The notes beneath the pieces are model-generated. The model was not told the DNA's origin. It did not search any database and worked only from the letters and a program-made list of their open reading frames with translations. Positions 44,543 to 53,549 of a stretch of 64,000 bases of DNA are shown here, piece after piece (position 1 is the first letter of the stretch; each line of letters opens with the position of its first letter). Position numbers and translations under genes: made by a program. The stretch is from Thiotrichaceae bacterium UBA973 (lineage in GTDB: Bacteria > Pseudomonadota > Gammaproteobacteria > Eutrophobiales > Eutrophobiaceae), in contig DBBX01000030.1 of the NCBI GenBank assembly GCA_002292815.1, forward strand, positions 41,376 through 105,375, given 5' to 3'.

Positions 44543-45547
44543 ATGACACGTGATAAATACAACAAAGAATTTCAGTCGTTTTTAGAAGCAGTATTTAAGC
44601 AAGATGGTGTAGAAGGCCTTGCAAACAATCTTCCATTTGTAGACGGCGCTTTAGTTATCACAGTTGATGGAAATATTGTCGCTGCTAATGATGCATTTTT
44701 AGATCTCGTCTGTTATCAACAAAGCGAATTATATGGTCAAAGTATCCAAAAGTTAATTTATCAAAAAGATCAGCAAGACGTAGAAAAAAGAATAAGAGAA
44801 AAGAATCAAACGAATTATCATGCACGCTTGTTCACTAAGGATTCAACCGTTAAATTTGTAAGCGTTTTTCCAAGTATTTATGAAATTGATGGTGTTACAT
44901 ACAGGCTTACAGCATGCTTTGATAACACGCCAGTGATTAATCTCCAGAAATATCAACTTAACGAATTTAAAAAGTTGGCACGAACTCTGACAAATATTCT
45001 CGAAAAGCGAGATAGCTATACCACTGGTCACATGGCTCGTACCGCTGCAATTACTGTTGAGATTGCTAAGGAGATGTCACTGGATAAGGCCACTATAGAT
45101 ACTCTCTGGATTGGCGCCAGTATTCATGATATTGGGAAAATATCTGTCCCCATTGAGATACTAACCAAACCGGATAAATTAAATAATTTCGAATGGGGAT
45201 TTATAAAAAGTCATCCAACCACAGGGTTTGAAATTGTTGCCGAGGTTGATTTCAATGAAACAATAAAACAGATCATACTGCATCATCATGAATCCCATGA
45301 TGGATCTGGCTACCCGGACGGAACAATGGGGGCTAATATTCCCTTGGAAGTTGCTATTGTCTCGGTTGCTGATTCCTTAGAAGCGATCTCTGGCGTTCGT
45401 CCTTACCGTAAAGCTTTTTCATTTGAAGAAGCAATTGATATCATGAATAATCAAACTGGAAAATATCATAATGAAGTTCTAAAAGCAGCCAGTAGTTTGG
45501 TGAAGAATGGGAATTTAAAAGGTCAAGAGTTTGGATTATTACACTAG
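44543..45547 (+). CDS. PAS-HD-GYP protein, predicted c-di-GMP phosphodiesterase
   Basis: A 334-residue protein with a PAS domain (about residues 28-130, GALVITVDGNIVAANDAFLDLV) and a C-terminal HD-GYP domain (about 145-330). Metal ligands are HMARTAA, the HD of SIHDIGKISVP, and HHHESHDGSGYPDG. The GYP motif is intact, and VADSLEAISGVRPYRKA follows. It should hydrolyse cyclic di-GMP to GMP in response to a signal read by the PAS domain. No transmembrane segment is seen, so it is cytoplasmic. Confidence 0.92.
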   Translation: MTRDKYNKEFQSFLEAVFKQDGVEGLANNLPFVDGALVITVDGNIVAANDAFLDLVCYQQSELYGQSIQKLIYQKDQQDVEKRIREKNQTNYHARLFTKDSTVKFVSVFPSIYEIDGVTYRLTACFDNTPVINLQKYQLNEFKKLARTLTNILEKRDSYTTGHMARTAAITVEIAKEMSLDKATIDTLWIGASIHDIGKISVPIEILTKPDKLNNFEWGFIKSHPTTGFEIVAEVDFNETIKQIILHHHESHDGSGYPDGTMGANIPLEVAIVSVADSLEAISGVRPYRKAFSFEEAIDIMNNQTGKYHNEVLKAASSLVKNGNLKGQEFGLLH

Positions 45548-45591
45548 CTATCTAGTATATGATTATGAATATTTGTCTTTAACTACAAGCA

Positions 45592-45711
45592 TTTTCAGGT
45601 GATAAATTCCAATTGCGAACGAATTAAATAAACGACCACGGACCACGTGAGACATTATATTTTGAAACACCGGCAGAATGTTTTAACGCATGTGTTGCAT
45701 CGATCTATTGA
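45592..45711 (+). mobile_element. IS30-family transposase, decayed 3' end
   Basis: In frame after repair, the stretch reads IANELNKRPRETLYFETPAE then CFNACVASIY and a stop. This is the typical C-terminus of IS30-family transposases (LN.RPRKTL.YETPAE.FNACVAS). A 7-bp tandem duplication of GACCACG (45634-45640 and 45641-45647) breaks the frame, and a second shift lies near 45612. Nothing of the catalytic core remains, and no left end was found. The rest of 45548-45773 shows nothing. Confidence 0.8.
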
Positions 45712-45773
45712 AGTCACAACCCTAAGCTGAAAAAGCAACCTATATCCTTTAGTTAAGTGTAATCGGAAATGAA

Positions 45774-46130
45774 ATGGTATCCCATACGAAACTATACACA
45801 CGGCTCGACGCACTTGAATCCGAGTTAAAAGAAAAACTTATTCTGCATTTAAAGCATGCTGCAATCGGAAATAACGATTTAGTATTTTGTGCTGAAGGTT
45901 ACAACCAATACTTAGGATTTAAACATAAAACGGATAAGACCACAGAAGAATTAATCGACATCGGAAGACAAATATTATCGTTGAAAACAAAATTAAACGA
46001 ATCATCTGCGGGCTCAATTGCAGAACGAATATGTTGGTACTGCAATGAATGGGGAAATTCTTCGAATCATCATCGTAATTCTGCCAAAACTTTAGCTAGG
46101 AATTTTTTGGCCGAGATAGAAAAAAATTAA
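45774..46130 (+). CDS. Orphan protein of unknown function
   Basis: A 118-residue, mostly helical, charged protein. It has four Cys (FCAEGYN, RICWYCNEWG) and a His pair in NSSNHHRNSAKTLA. I do not recognise the family. It lies alone in a stretch with an IS30 remnant, so it may be imported. The ribosome site is weak (GGAAATGAA). Confidence 0.5.
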   Translation: MVSHTKLYTRLDALESELKEKLILHLKHAAIGNNDLVFCAEGYNQYLGFKHKTDKTTEELIDIGRQILSLKTKLNESSAGSIAERICWYCNEWGNSSNHHRNSAKTLARNFLAEIEKN

Positions 46131-46503
46131 AGTTTTGAGCTAAGCCGCCATAAGACAGGGCTTATATTCAGTCTTCTAGTTAAGCTCCGAATGTCTGCAA
46201 TCGAAGATATTCGTTAACAGAAATAAATAGGGATATTTGAAAACATTATAATTTAAAAGCAACCTTTCTCTTTAATAGATAAAGCAAGAAATGGGATATA
46301 TGGAGAATCTGAAGATAAAACATGGATTTAAGGACACTTCACCAATATTCTTAAATAAATATAAGGGATTCCCATTAACATACTGTTAGTCTATATAACT
46401 AGAAACTAAAGAATATCCAGATCGATTTAGGCATTTCAAATTCAGATCATAAATTCCTATTTAAACGATACATACGAAACAGTCTTTTTGAGTGAATCTT
46501 CAT
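46131..46503. other. Gene-free intergenic region
   Basis: About 370 bp of A+T-rich sequence lie between the orphan gene and the PLP enzyme gene. I see a 32-codon frame at 46291-46389 that resembles nothing known, and no RNA gene, terminator or repeat. It is probably decayed DNA plus the promoter of the PLP gene. Confidence 0.4.
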
Positions 46504-47679
46504 ATGAGTAAAACTCGTCGTTCGGTAGTCAGGCGAAGCCGTGAACCTGATAATTACGGTAAACCGCTTGTAACACCATTATCACCATCGGTGGCTTATC
46601 ACTATTCAGATGTCGATCAATTAAAAGCAGTTTATGAGAACCAAATTGATGGGTTTACTTACGCTCGCTACGGCAATCCTAATTCTGCGATTCTTGCAGA
46701 CAAAATTTCCTGGATGGAAAATGCTCAAGGTGGGGTGATGACTGCTTCAGGTATGTCAGCACTTTCTGCGGTATTTATGGGCATTCTAAATGCGGGGGAT
46801 GGAATAGCCGCAGCAACGCAGTTGTATGGACAATCCTTGAAAATGACATCTCAAGTTTGTCCGCGTCTGGGATTTAAAACTACATTTTTTGATGCTTCAG
46901 ATCCAGATACTTTCGCTGATGCAATACTTCCCTCTACCAAAATCGTTCTAGCCGAAATTGTATCAAATCCAATGTTAAGAGTGACTGATTTTACGGCTTT
47001 GGAGAAGGCCGCTAGAAATGTTGGTGCATTGCTGGTAATTGACAATACATTTACAACGCCTTCCGGGTTTAACCCTCTCAATCATGGAGCGCACATAGTC
47101 ATACATTCGGTTACCAAAATGCTCTCGGGACATAGTGATTTGAATCTTGGATATATAGGTACAAACGATCTGAAGCTATTAAGTAAACTAGATGAAACAG
47201 TTTCAACATTAGGCTTAAATGCCAGCCCTTACAATTGTTGGCTGGCGGAGCGTGGATTACATACTTTTGATCTACGCCTGAAACAGGCACAGCACAACGC
47301 TAACAAACTATCACAACTTCTTTGCGAACATTCCAAGGTTTCTGAAGTTCACTACCCGGGTCTTTCAACACACCCTGATTATGCACTGGCTAAAGAGTTG
47401 CTCAATGGTGATTCTGGAACGATAGTAAGTTTTGTCCTTAAGGGCACACATGAAAACTTAAATTCGTTTTTAAGAGCTGCCGAAAATATACCCTATGGAC
47501 CAACGCTGGGTGATGTCGCAACAATGTTGATCGTGCCGGCAGTATCTTCACATCGCGAACTAGATAGAAGTAAACGTTTGGAGCTGGGGATTGAGGATAA
47601 TTTGATCAGAGTATCCGTTGGTATAGAGTCTTTTGACATTATCCGGGATGATTTTCTCGATGCTTTGGACGCCGCATAA
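46504..47679 (+). CDS. Cys/Met-metabolism PLP enzyme (gamma-lyase/gamma-synthase family)
   Basis: A fold-type I PLP enzyme of about 391 residues. It has the PLP-phosphate motif YARYGNPN, the stacking and cofactor region TASGMSALSAVF, the aspartate VIDNTFTTPSGFNPL and the Schiff-base lysine in HSVTKMLSGHSD. This family includes methionine gamma-lyase, cystathionine gamma-lyase and gamma-synthase and O-acetylhomoserine sulfhydrylase, and I cannot tell which from sequence alone. The ATG at 46504 is preferred. A GTG at 46492 would add four residues. It is monocistronic. Confidence 0.88.
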   Translation: MSKTRRSVVRRSREPDNYGKPLVTPLSPSVAYHYSDVDQLKAVYENQIDGFTYARYGNPNSAILADKISWMENAQGGVMTASGMSALSAVFMGILNAGDGIAAATQLYGQSLKMTSQVCPRLGFKTTFFDASDPDTFADAILPSTKIVLAEIVSNPMLRVTDFTALEKAARNVGALLVIDNTFTTPSGFNPLNHGAHIVIHSVTKMLSGHSDLNLGYIGTNDLKLLSKLDETVSTLGLNASPYNCWLAERGLHTFDLRLKQAQHNANKLSQLLCEHSKVSEVHYPGLSTHPDYALAKELLNGDSGTIVSFVLKGTHENLNSFLRAAENIPYGPTLGDVATMLIVPAVSSHRELDRSKRLELGIEDNLIRVSVGIESFDIIRDDFLDALDAA

Positions 47680-47932
47680 ACAGCGCTAATAAACGCATGC
47701 AGTCGGATTAAAATTCTTTACTTCGCTCTTGTGTTGATCATTGATACGAGCGTTAATATCTACTTTCAGTTGAACTCACCGTATGAAGCAGTCGTAAATG
47801 AGTAATCTAATCAATGTCTGCTAGTAGCCGGCAAAAGACATAAATTAAATATAGATTACATCGTTCAGTTCAGATAGTTTATCAGGGCAGCATACCCCCC
47901 TTGTAAACAATATGTGGGTTTTCATTATCACA

Positions 47933-49411
47933 TCAAGTACCACAAAATGTCTGAGTAACTATTTCCTCAGGTAATGGCGGGGATTGAAACTCTTCGTTAT
48001 CTGGAGAAACTTCAAATGGATTTGCCAGTGATTTTGCTAAACGTTTGAATAGGCTAAAATCGCCATTATCTTCAGCCGCTCTTATTGCTTTTTCAACTTG
48101 ATGATTACGCGCGATAAATACTGGGTTTGCTCGTCGCATAGCGATTCTTATCTCTGGGTTATCTGATTTTAAGTGTCGCCATTTATTTAACCACGCTATG
48201 CCTTTGTCTCGCTCTGTAAATAATTCTAGCAATGGCTCATCATCATCACCTTTTTGCAGGTTCGTTAGATAATTAAAAAACAATGTAAAATCAATTTTCT
48301 GTTCTGATAGCATCGTTAACGAATCACTGGTGAATTCTAAATGCTTATCGGCAGGTTGATAAAAGCCGAACTTTTTTAACATGCCTTGTCGTAAAGTAAA
48401 ATTAAATTTCGGTATAAATTCAGCTAACTGTTCCTCAAGGACCTTTACTCCACTTTCCGTTTCAAGATCTAATAATGGCAATAATGTTTCAGCAAGGCGG
48501 CTTAAATTCCAAACAGCGATATTAGCTTGTTGATCCCATGCATAACGACCATTCCGATCAATCGAACTAAAAACTCTATTTGGTTTAAATGTATCCATAA
48601 ATGCACACGGCCCATAATCTATTGTTTCGCTGACAATCGACATATTGTCTGTATTCATCACGCCATGAATAAAGCCAACCAGCATCCATTGTGCTACGAG
48701 TTCCGCTTGTTGATTAATAACTTCACTCAGAAGTGCTACATATTTATCATTATGCTGTTCTAATTCTGGAAAATGATGATTGATAACAAAATCGGCTAAT
48801 GCCTTAATTACGCTTATTTCCTGCGTATCAGATGCATATTGAAAGGTACCAACACGGATGTGACTACTAGCAGTTCTAACTAAAATAGCACCCGGTGTAA
48901 TTTTTTCTCGCTGAACCGTATCTCCAGTTTTTATGATGGCAAGCGATCGTGTGGTAGGAATTCCTAAACCAGCCATTGCTTCACTAATTAAATATTCTCG
49001 AAGTACTGATCCCAACGTTGCACGACCATCTCCACCGCGAGAATAGTGTGTACGACCTGAGCCTTTTAATTGCACATCTATCAATGAACCAACATTGCTT
49101 TTCATTTGACCGAGCATATGTGCGCGGCCATCGCCAAGTAGAGGCACCCAATGGGCAAACTGATGTCCTGAATAAGCCATAGCAACAGGAGAACTGATTG
49201 GGTCTGCATCATTACCCGCCAGAGTCATTAATCCTTTTTCACTTTTAAACCAATCACTACCTATTCCATATTCACTGAGCAGTTTTTCATTAAGTACGAT
49301 TAGCGATGGTGCTGAAGATGCTGCGATATTTGATTCAGAAAACATTGTAATAGGAAGATCACGATAGCGTTGTTGTGTTATAGGGCTATCGTTTAATATG
49401 GGTATATCCAC
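47933..49411 (-). CDS. selO: Protein adenylyltransferase SelO (YdiU family)
   Basis: A 492-residue pseudokinase that transfers AMP to proteins and takes part in redox homeostasis. Signature segments are YSGHQFAHWVPLLGDGRA, QLKGSGRTHYSRGGDGRA, SEAMAGLGIPTTRSLAI and FMDTFKPNRVFSSIDRNGRY. Many SelO proteins end in a conserved Cys, and here the last three residues are CGT. The start is GTG with a GGAG site seven bases upstream. Confidence 0.95.
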   Translation of the reverse strand: MDIPILNDSPITQQRYRDLPITMFSESNIAASSAPSLIVLNEKLLSEYGIGSDWFKSEKGLMTLAGNDADPISSPVAMAYSGHQFAHWVPLLGDGRAHMLGQMKSNVGSLIDVQLKGSGRTHYSRGGDGRATLGSVLREYLISEAMAGLGIPTTRSLAIIKTGDTVQREKITPGAILVRTASSHIRVGTFQYASDTQEISVIKALADFVINHHFPELEQHNDKYVALLSEVINQQAELVAQWMLVGFIHGVMNTDNMSIVSETIDYGPCAFMDTFKPNRVFSSIDRNGRYAWDQQANIAVWNLSRLAETLLPLLDLETESGVKVLEEQLAEFIPKFNFTLRQGMLKKFGFYQPADKHLEFTSDSLTMLSEQKIDFTLFFNYLTNLQKGDDDEPLLELFTERDKGIAWLNKWRHLKSDNPEIRIAMRRANPVFIARNHQVEKAIRAAEDNGDFSLFKRLAKSLANPFEVSPDNEEFQSPPLPEEIVTQTFCGT

Positions 49412-49580
49412 TTCTTAACTCCAGTTTTAAAACAATTATTTTTAAGTTGGGACAAACAGTATAGGTAAAACAGGAACTGTTCAGTCAGCACAGTGAAATT
49501 ATTAATTTATCCTAACAATTTAACTATCTATACTAAATATGATTTAGTTACGTAAATATGGGGGATATAGCCATAATAAA

Positions 49581-50306
49581 TTAAGTCAGAATGGCTAAAG
49601 GGTCACCTATCGACAGATTGAGTGAATCGGTAGCACTGGCTTTGTTAACGGCGATTTCTATAAGTCCATTTGAGTTCACATACCAAAAAGCTTGTCCTGT
49701 TGCTACATTTGTAAAAGTATCTGCTCTGCACACTTCCTTCTCATCTATTTTAAATATCGTTTTGTTATTCACAACATCACCACGGATACCCGTCATACAA
49801 TTACCAAAGTGATCAATATAGATAACTTCAAATAAATCACTCGGTAAATTATGTCTTTCAATCCAGTCAAACTTATCACCCGGAATAGACTCTTTATTAG
49901 CAATCATTGTACAAACCGGTGCATATAGATCTCGTCCATGAAAGCTTTTTGATAGTTGTTCTGGAAGCCAAGTTATCTCCCAACATTCCAAGCCCTTATC
50001 TTGTCTTGCCACAATATCAAACAGACCATTCTCAGGCCCTACAAACCAGGAATTATCAATCTTCATTATGACAGGTTTGTCTTCATTACTACCTACCCTT
50101 GGGTCAACGACGCAAAGCAAGATTGATTCCACTGGTATTTGAGTCATTAACGAAGCGAGAAGATAGGCGCTGGCTTTTGGATTATTACGAGGCGCATCCG
50201 CCATGATATTAATAACTTTCTCATTCGGGGCATGCTGATGCAGAACAGTCTCAACTTGTCCAATGTATGGACCTTCCAAGCCATAGTCTGTGAATAAAAA
50301 TATCAT
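49581..50306 (-). CDS. SAM hydroxide adenosyltransferase / hydrolase family (DUF62), altered triad
   Basis: A 241-residue protein of the family that cleaves S-adenosylmethionine to adenosine and methionine and includes fluorinase and chlorinase. It has FLFTDYGLEGPYIGQ at the start, FVGPENGLF, SFHGRDLYAPV and VNSNGLIEIAVN-type C-terminal binding segments. The usual VVDPGVG..RR reads VVDPRVGSNEDKPV here. The Arg expected seven residues after the catalytic Asp is therefore Glu, and an Arg replaces the first Gly. I checked the codons. It may be inactive or have another activity. Confidence 0.85.
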   Translation of the reverse strand: MIFLFTDYGLEGPYIGQVETVLHQHAPNEKVINIMADAPRNNPKASAYLLASLMTQIPVESILLCVVDPRVGSNEDKPVIMKIDNSWFVGPENGLFDIVARQDKGLECWEITWLPEQLSKSFHGRDLYAPVCTMIANKESIPGDKFDWIERHNLPSDLFEVIYIDHFGNCMTGIRGDVVNNKTIFKIDEKEVCRADTFTNVATGQAFWYVNSNGLIEIAVNKASATDSLNLSIGDPLAILT

Positions 50307-50472
50307 TTAAACAATGTAGACAAGACACAAGATTGAAGCAATGTTTTTATTATTACGGCTCAATTTGAGGTTTCTAGTTTTTCTCTCGCGATGGACAGGA
50401 TACCCGAGTGTCACGGCTGCAGAGGATTGACCATTGTTAGACATAATAACGTCAAATTATGGCTCAAAAGAA
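50307..50472. other. Intergenic region upstream of the DUF62 gene
   Basis: This A+T-rich stretch lies between the end of the ribosomal supercluster and the DUF62 gene, both on the minus strand. It presumably holds the DUF62 promoter. I see no gene or repeat. Confidence 0.35.
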
Positions 50473-50496
50473 AAAACCGGGACAAAGCCCGGTTTT
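50473..50496 (-). terminator. Terminator of the ribosomal supercluster
   Basis: A perfect 9-bp stem (AAAACCGGG/CCCGGTTTT) with a six-base loop ends in a T-run when read on the minus strand. It lies 25 bp after the rplQ stop, the expected end of the alpha operon. Confidence 0.9.
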
Positions 50497-50520
50497 AAGG
50501 ATACAAGCTTATGATTATTA

Positions 50521-50919
50521 TTATGCTTGTTCTGCTGTCTCAACGCCCTCTTCTGCTACAACGGGTCGATCAACTAATGAAACAATGGCCATTTGTGCTT
50601 TATCACCGGTGCGAACACCACATTTGAGAATTCGTAGATAACCGCCAGGACGCTCTTTATAACGAGGACCAATTTCATTAAATAGTTTTGTCACCATTCC
50701 ACGATCACGAAGACGCGCAAAGGCTAGTCTTCTATTGGCAACGCTGTCGCTTTTCGCCATTGTGATCAATGGTTCTGCTACACGGCGTAATTCTTTTGCT
50801 TTTGGTAAGGTCGTCTTGATTGCCTCATGTTCCATGAGGGATGCCGCCATATTTCGAAACATCGCTTTACGATGTGAACTATTGCGATTTAGTTTTCGAC
50901 CACTTTCACGATGACGCAT
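50521..50919 (-). CDS. rplQ: 50S ribosomal protein L17
   Basis: A 132-residue protein starting MRHRESGRKLNRNSSHRKAM, the L17 hallmark. The family core ends at about residue 115, and a short acidic Glu/Thr tail follows. It is the last gene of the alpha operon and is followed by the terminator. Confidence 0.97.
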   Translation of the reverse strand: MRHRESGRKLNRNSSHRKAMFRNMAASLMEHEAIKTTLPKAKELRRVAEPLITMAKSDSVANRRLAFARLRDRGMVTKLFNEIGPRYKERPGGYLRILKCGVRTGDKAQMAIVSLVDRPVVAEEGVETAEQA

Positions 50920-50932
50920 TATTATTCTCTCT

Positions 50933-51937
50933 TTATTGTGCTGACGCGGTTTCTTTATTCTCTAATGCAGCAGGCGGCCAGTTTTCCAGTCGCATGCCCA
51001 ATGAAAGACCACGTGATGCCAAGACATCCTTGATCTCTGTTAGAGATTTTTTACCGAGATTCGGGGTTTTTAATAATTCAACTTCTGTACGCTGGATTAA
51101 ATCACCAATATAGTAAATGCTCTCTGCTTTTAAACAATTTGCAGAACGAACGGTTAATTCGAGGTCATCTACCGGGCGTAAAAGAATTGGATCAATTTCT
51201 GGTTCCGCTTGTTGACTTGCTTCAATAGCTTCTTCTGCTTCTAAATCAACAAACACGGCCAACTGAGCTCTCAAGATTCTAGCTGCTTCACTCACTGCTT
51301 CTTCAGGATCAATAGTACCGTTTGTTTCTATTTCAATAACCAATTTATCAAGGTCAGTACGTTGCTCTACACGAGCACTTTGAACTTCATAGGCAATACG
51401 ATTAACAGGACTATAAGACGCATCCAGTTTTAATTGCCCTATGGTTTGCTCGACTTCTTCAGTTCCACCAATAATGACGGGTTTGTAACCACGTCCACGA
51501 GCTACCTTCATGACGATGCTTAATTCACCGGCTTTGGTAAGGTTAGCAATAAGATGATCAGGATTCATGATTTCAACATCATGATCTAACGTGATATCTC
51601 TGGCATACACTTCACCAGGACCACTTTTCTTCAACGTTAAAGTAGCTTCATCTTTGGCATGCATCATGATTGCAAGACCTTTAAGGTTCAGCAGAATATC
51701 GGTGACATCTTCCTGTACACCTTCAATCGCTGTGTATTCATGTAAAACTCCTTCGATTTCTGCTTCAACTACTGCACAACCTGGCATTGAAGATAAGAGC
51801 ACACGACGTAATGCATTGCCCAATGTATGGCCAAAGCCTCTATCCAAAGGTTCTATCGTAATCTTCGCAGAAGTATTACTTACTGTTTCTACGTCAACCC
51901 TTCTTGGTTTTAGTAATTCATTAAATGTCATTGGCAT
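50933..51937 (-). CDS. rpoA: RNA polymerase alpha subunit
   Basis: This 334-residue subunit has an N-terminal assembly domain (LDRGFGHTLGNALRRVLLSSMPG) and a C-terminal domain that contacts UP elements and activators (ELTVRSANCLKAESIYYIGDL, then SLTEIKDVLASRGLSLGM). It lies between rpsD and rplQ. Confidence 0.98.
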   Translation of the reverse strand: MPMTFNELLKPRRVDVETVSNTSAKITIEPLDRGFGHTLGNALRRVLLSSMPGCAVVEAEIEGVLHEYTAIEGVQEDVTDILLNLKGLAIMMHAKDEATLTLKKSGPGEVYARDITLDHDVEIMNPDHLIANLTKAGELSIVMKVARGRGYKPVIIGGTEEVEQTIGQLKLDASYSPVNRIAYEVQSARVEQRTDLDKLVIEIETNGTIDPEEAVSEAARILRAQLAVFVDLEAEEAIEASQQAEPEIDPILLRPVDDLELTVRSANCLKAESIYYIGDLIQRTEVELLKTPNLGKKSLTEIKDVLASRGLSLGMRLENWPPAALENKETASAQ

Positions 51938-51961
51938 GCGTGATTCTCCTCTACACGTTGT

Positions 51962-52582
51962 TTACTTGGAGTAGAGTTCTACAACGAGTTGTTCATTAAT
52001 TTCTGATGGCAGTTCACTTCTTTCTGGAATTGATTTGAAGACGCCTTCCATATTTTTAGTATTGACATCAACCCAATCTGGTAAACCATACTGCTCAGCC
52101 ACGTTGATTGCGTTTTGAATACGCAATTGCTTTTTGCTTTTTTCACGAATCGCAACAGTATCGCTCGGTGCTACCTGAAACGAAGCGATATTTACTGATT
52201 TACCATTAACCAATATTGAACGATGGCTTACCAATTGACGTGCTTCACTACGCGTAGCTCCAAAGCCCATACGATAAACAACATTGTCCAGTCTACATTC
52301 TAATATTTGCAACAAATTTTCACCTGTTGAGCCCTTGCGACGAGCGGCTTCTTTGTAGTACTTACGGAATTGCTTTTCCAAGACACCGTAGATACGACGT
52401 AACTTTTGCTTTTCACGCAACTGTAATGCGTAATCAGACAACCTTTTTGGACGGCTGCCTTGTATACCAGGTAACTTATCTATCTGGCATTTTGATTCAA
52501 TCGGTCTAGCACGACTTTTTAAAAATAAATCTGTGCCTTCACGTCGACTAAGTTTACATTTTGGTCCGAGATAACGTGCCAT
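51962..52582 (-). CDS. rpsD: 30S ribosomal protein S4
   Basis: A 206-residue protein starting MARYLGPKCKLSRREGTDLF with the S4 RNA-binding domain at about residues 96-155 (RLDNVVYRMGFGATRSEARQLV). S4 starts 30S assembly and in E. coli represses the alpha operon. Confidence 0.98.
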   Translation of the reverse strand: MARYLGPKCKLSRREGTDLFLKSRARPIESKCQIDKLPGIQGSRPKRLSDYALQLREKQKLRRIYGVLEKQFRKYYKEAARRKGSTGENLLQILECRLDNVVYRMGFGATRSEARQLVSHRSILVNGKSVNIASFQVAPSDTVAIREKSKKQLRIQNAINVAEQYGLPDWVDVNTKNMEGVFKSIPERSELPSEINEQLVVELYSK

Positions 52583-52597
52583 TCTAAAGCTCCTGAA

Positions 52598-52987
52598 TTA
52601 AACCCGACGTTTTTTGGGCGGGCGACACCCATTGTGTGGAATCGGTGTAACATCAGATATATTAGTGATCTTAAAACCGACTGAATTAAGTGCCCGAACC
52701 GCTGATTCACGACCTGGTCCTGGCCCTTTTATAAATACTTCTAAATTCTGCATGCCAAATTCCCGTGCAACTTCACCTGCTTTCTGTGATGCAATCTGTG
52801 CAGCAAACGGTGTGCTTTTACGTGAACCGCGGAAACCACTACCACCGGAAGTAGCCCATGACAGAGTATTACCCTGACGATCGGTTATCGTAATAATAGT
52901 GTTATTAAATGAAGCATGTATGTGCGCAATACCATCTACGACGGTTTTCTTTACACGTTTGCGAGTCTTTGTTGCTGTTTTGGCCAT
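52598..52987 (-). CDS. rpsK: 30S ribosomal protein S11
   Basis: A 129-residue platform protein with IAHIHASFNNTIITITDRQG and the C-terminal SDVTPIPHNGCRPPKKRRV, both diagnostic. It lies between rpsM and rpsD. Confidence 0.98.
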   Translation of the reverse strand: MAKTATKTRKRVKKTVVDGIAHIHASFNNTIITITDRQGNTLSWATSGGSGFRGSRKSTPFAAQIASQKAGEVAREFGMQNLEVFIKGPGPGRESAVRALNSVGFKITNISDVTPIPHNGCRPPKKRRV

Positions 52988-53008
52988 AGTTTTTTAAAAC
53001 CTGTTGTT

Positions 53009-53365
53009 TTATTTTTTAATCGCTTTTCTGGGACCTTTACGGGTACGGGCATTAGTACTGGTACGTTGCCCTCTGACCGGCAGCCCACGACGATGACGAA
53101 TACCTCTATTAGTACCAAGGTCCATCAAGCGTTTGATATTCATTGAGACTTCACGACGTAAATCACCTTCAAGATCATACTTACCAACTTCAGCACGAAC
53201 CTTGTCTAGCTCTGCTTCGTTAAGTTCTCTAACCTTACTGGAACCTGTTAAACCCACTGCATCACAAACTTGTTGTGCACGGGTACCACCGATACCATAG
53301 ATATAAGTCAAAGCAATTACCAAGTGCTTATTATCTGGTATGTTAACGCCTGCAATACGAGCCAT
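53009..53365 (-). CDS. rpsM: 30S ribosomal protein S13
   Basis: This 118-residue head protein starts MARIAGVNIPDNKHLVIALT and ends with the basic tail RTSTNARTRKGPRKAIKK that contacts P-site tRNA. It opens the alpha operon. Confidence 0.98.
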   Translation of the reverse strand: MARIAGVNIPDNKHLVIALTYIYGIGGTRAQQVCDAVGLTGSSKVRELNEAELDKVRAEVGKYDLEGDLRREVSMNIKRLMDLGTNRGIRHRRGLPVRGQRTSTNARTRKGPRKAIKK

Positions 53366-53404
53366 TATTCAATCTCTCCAATATAATTTTCTAGCGCTTA
53401 TCAT

Positions 53405-53518
53405 CTAGCCTTGACGCTGCTTATGTCGCGGGTCAGTACAGATAACACGTACAACTCTATTACGCCGAATGATTCTGCAATTTCGACAAATTCTTTTTAC
53501 TGATGCTCTAACTTTCAT
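53405..53518 (-). CDS. rpmJ: 50S ribosomal protein L36
   Basis: A 37-residue protein reading MKVRASVKRICRNCRIIRR then RVVRVICTDPRHKQRQG. The zinc ligands Cys11, Cys14, Cys27 and His32 are all present, so this is the zinc-binding (C+) form. It lies between secY and rpsM as usual. Confidence 0.97.
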   Translation of the reverse strand: MKVRASVKRICRNCRIIRRNRVVRVICTDPRHKQRQG

Positions 53519-53549
53519 TTTCTTTCTCCGGCATGCTCAAGCAAACGAA

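Noticed and set aside
46291..46389. 32-codon frame starting MGYMENLKIKHG
   Set aside because: The ribosome site is weak, no similarity is recognised, and it lies in degraded DNA.
47814..47841. ATGTCT...AGACAT inverted repeat between the PLP enzyme gene and selO
   Set aside because: It is a six-base stem with a long loop and no T-run, too weak to call a terminator or mobile repeat.
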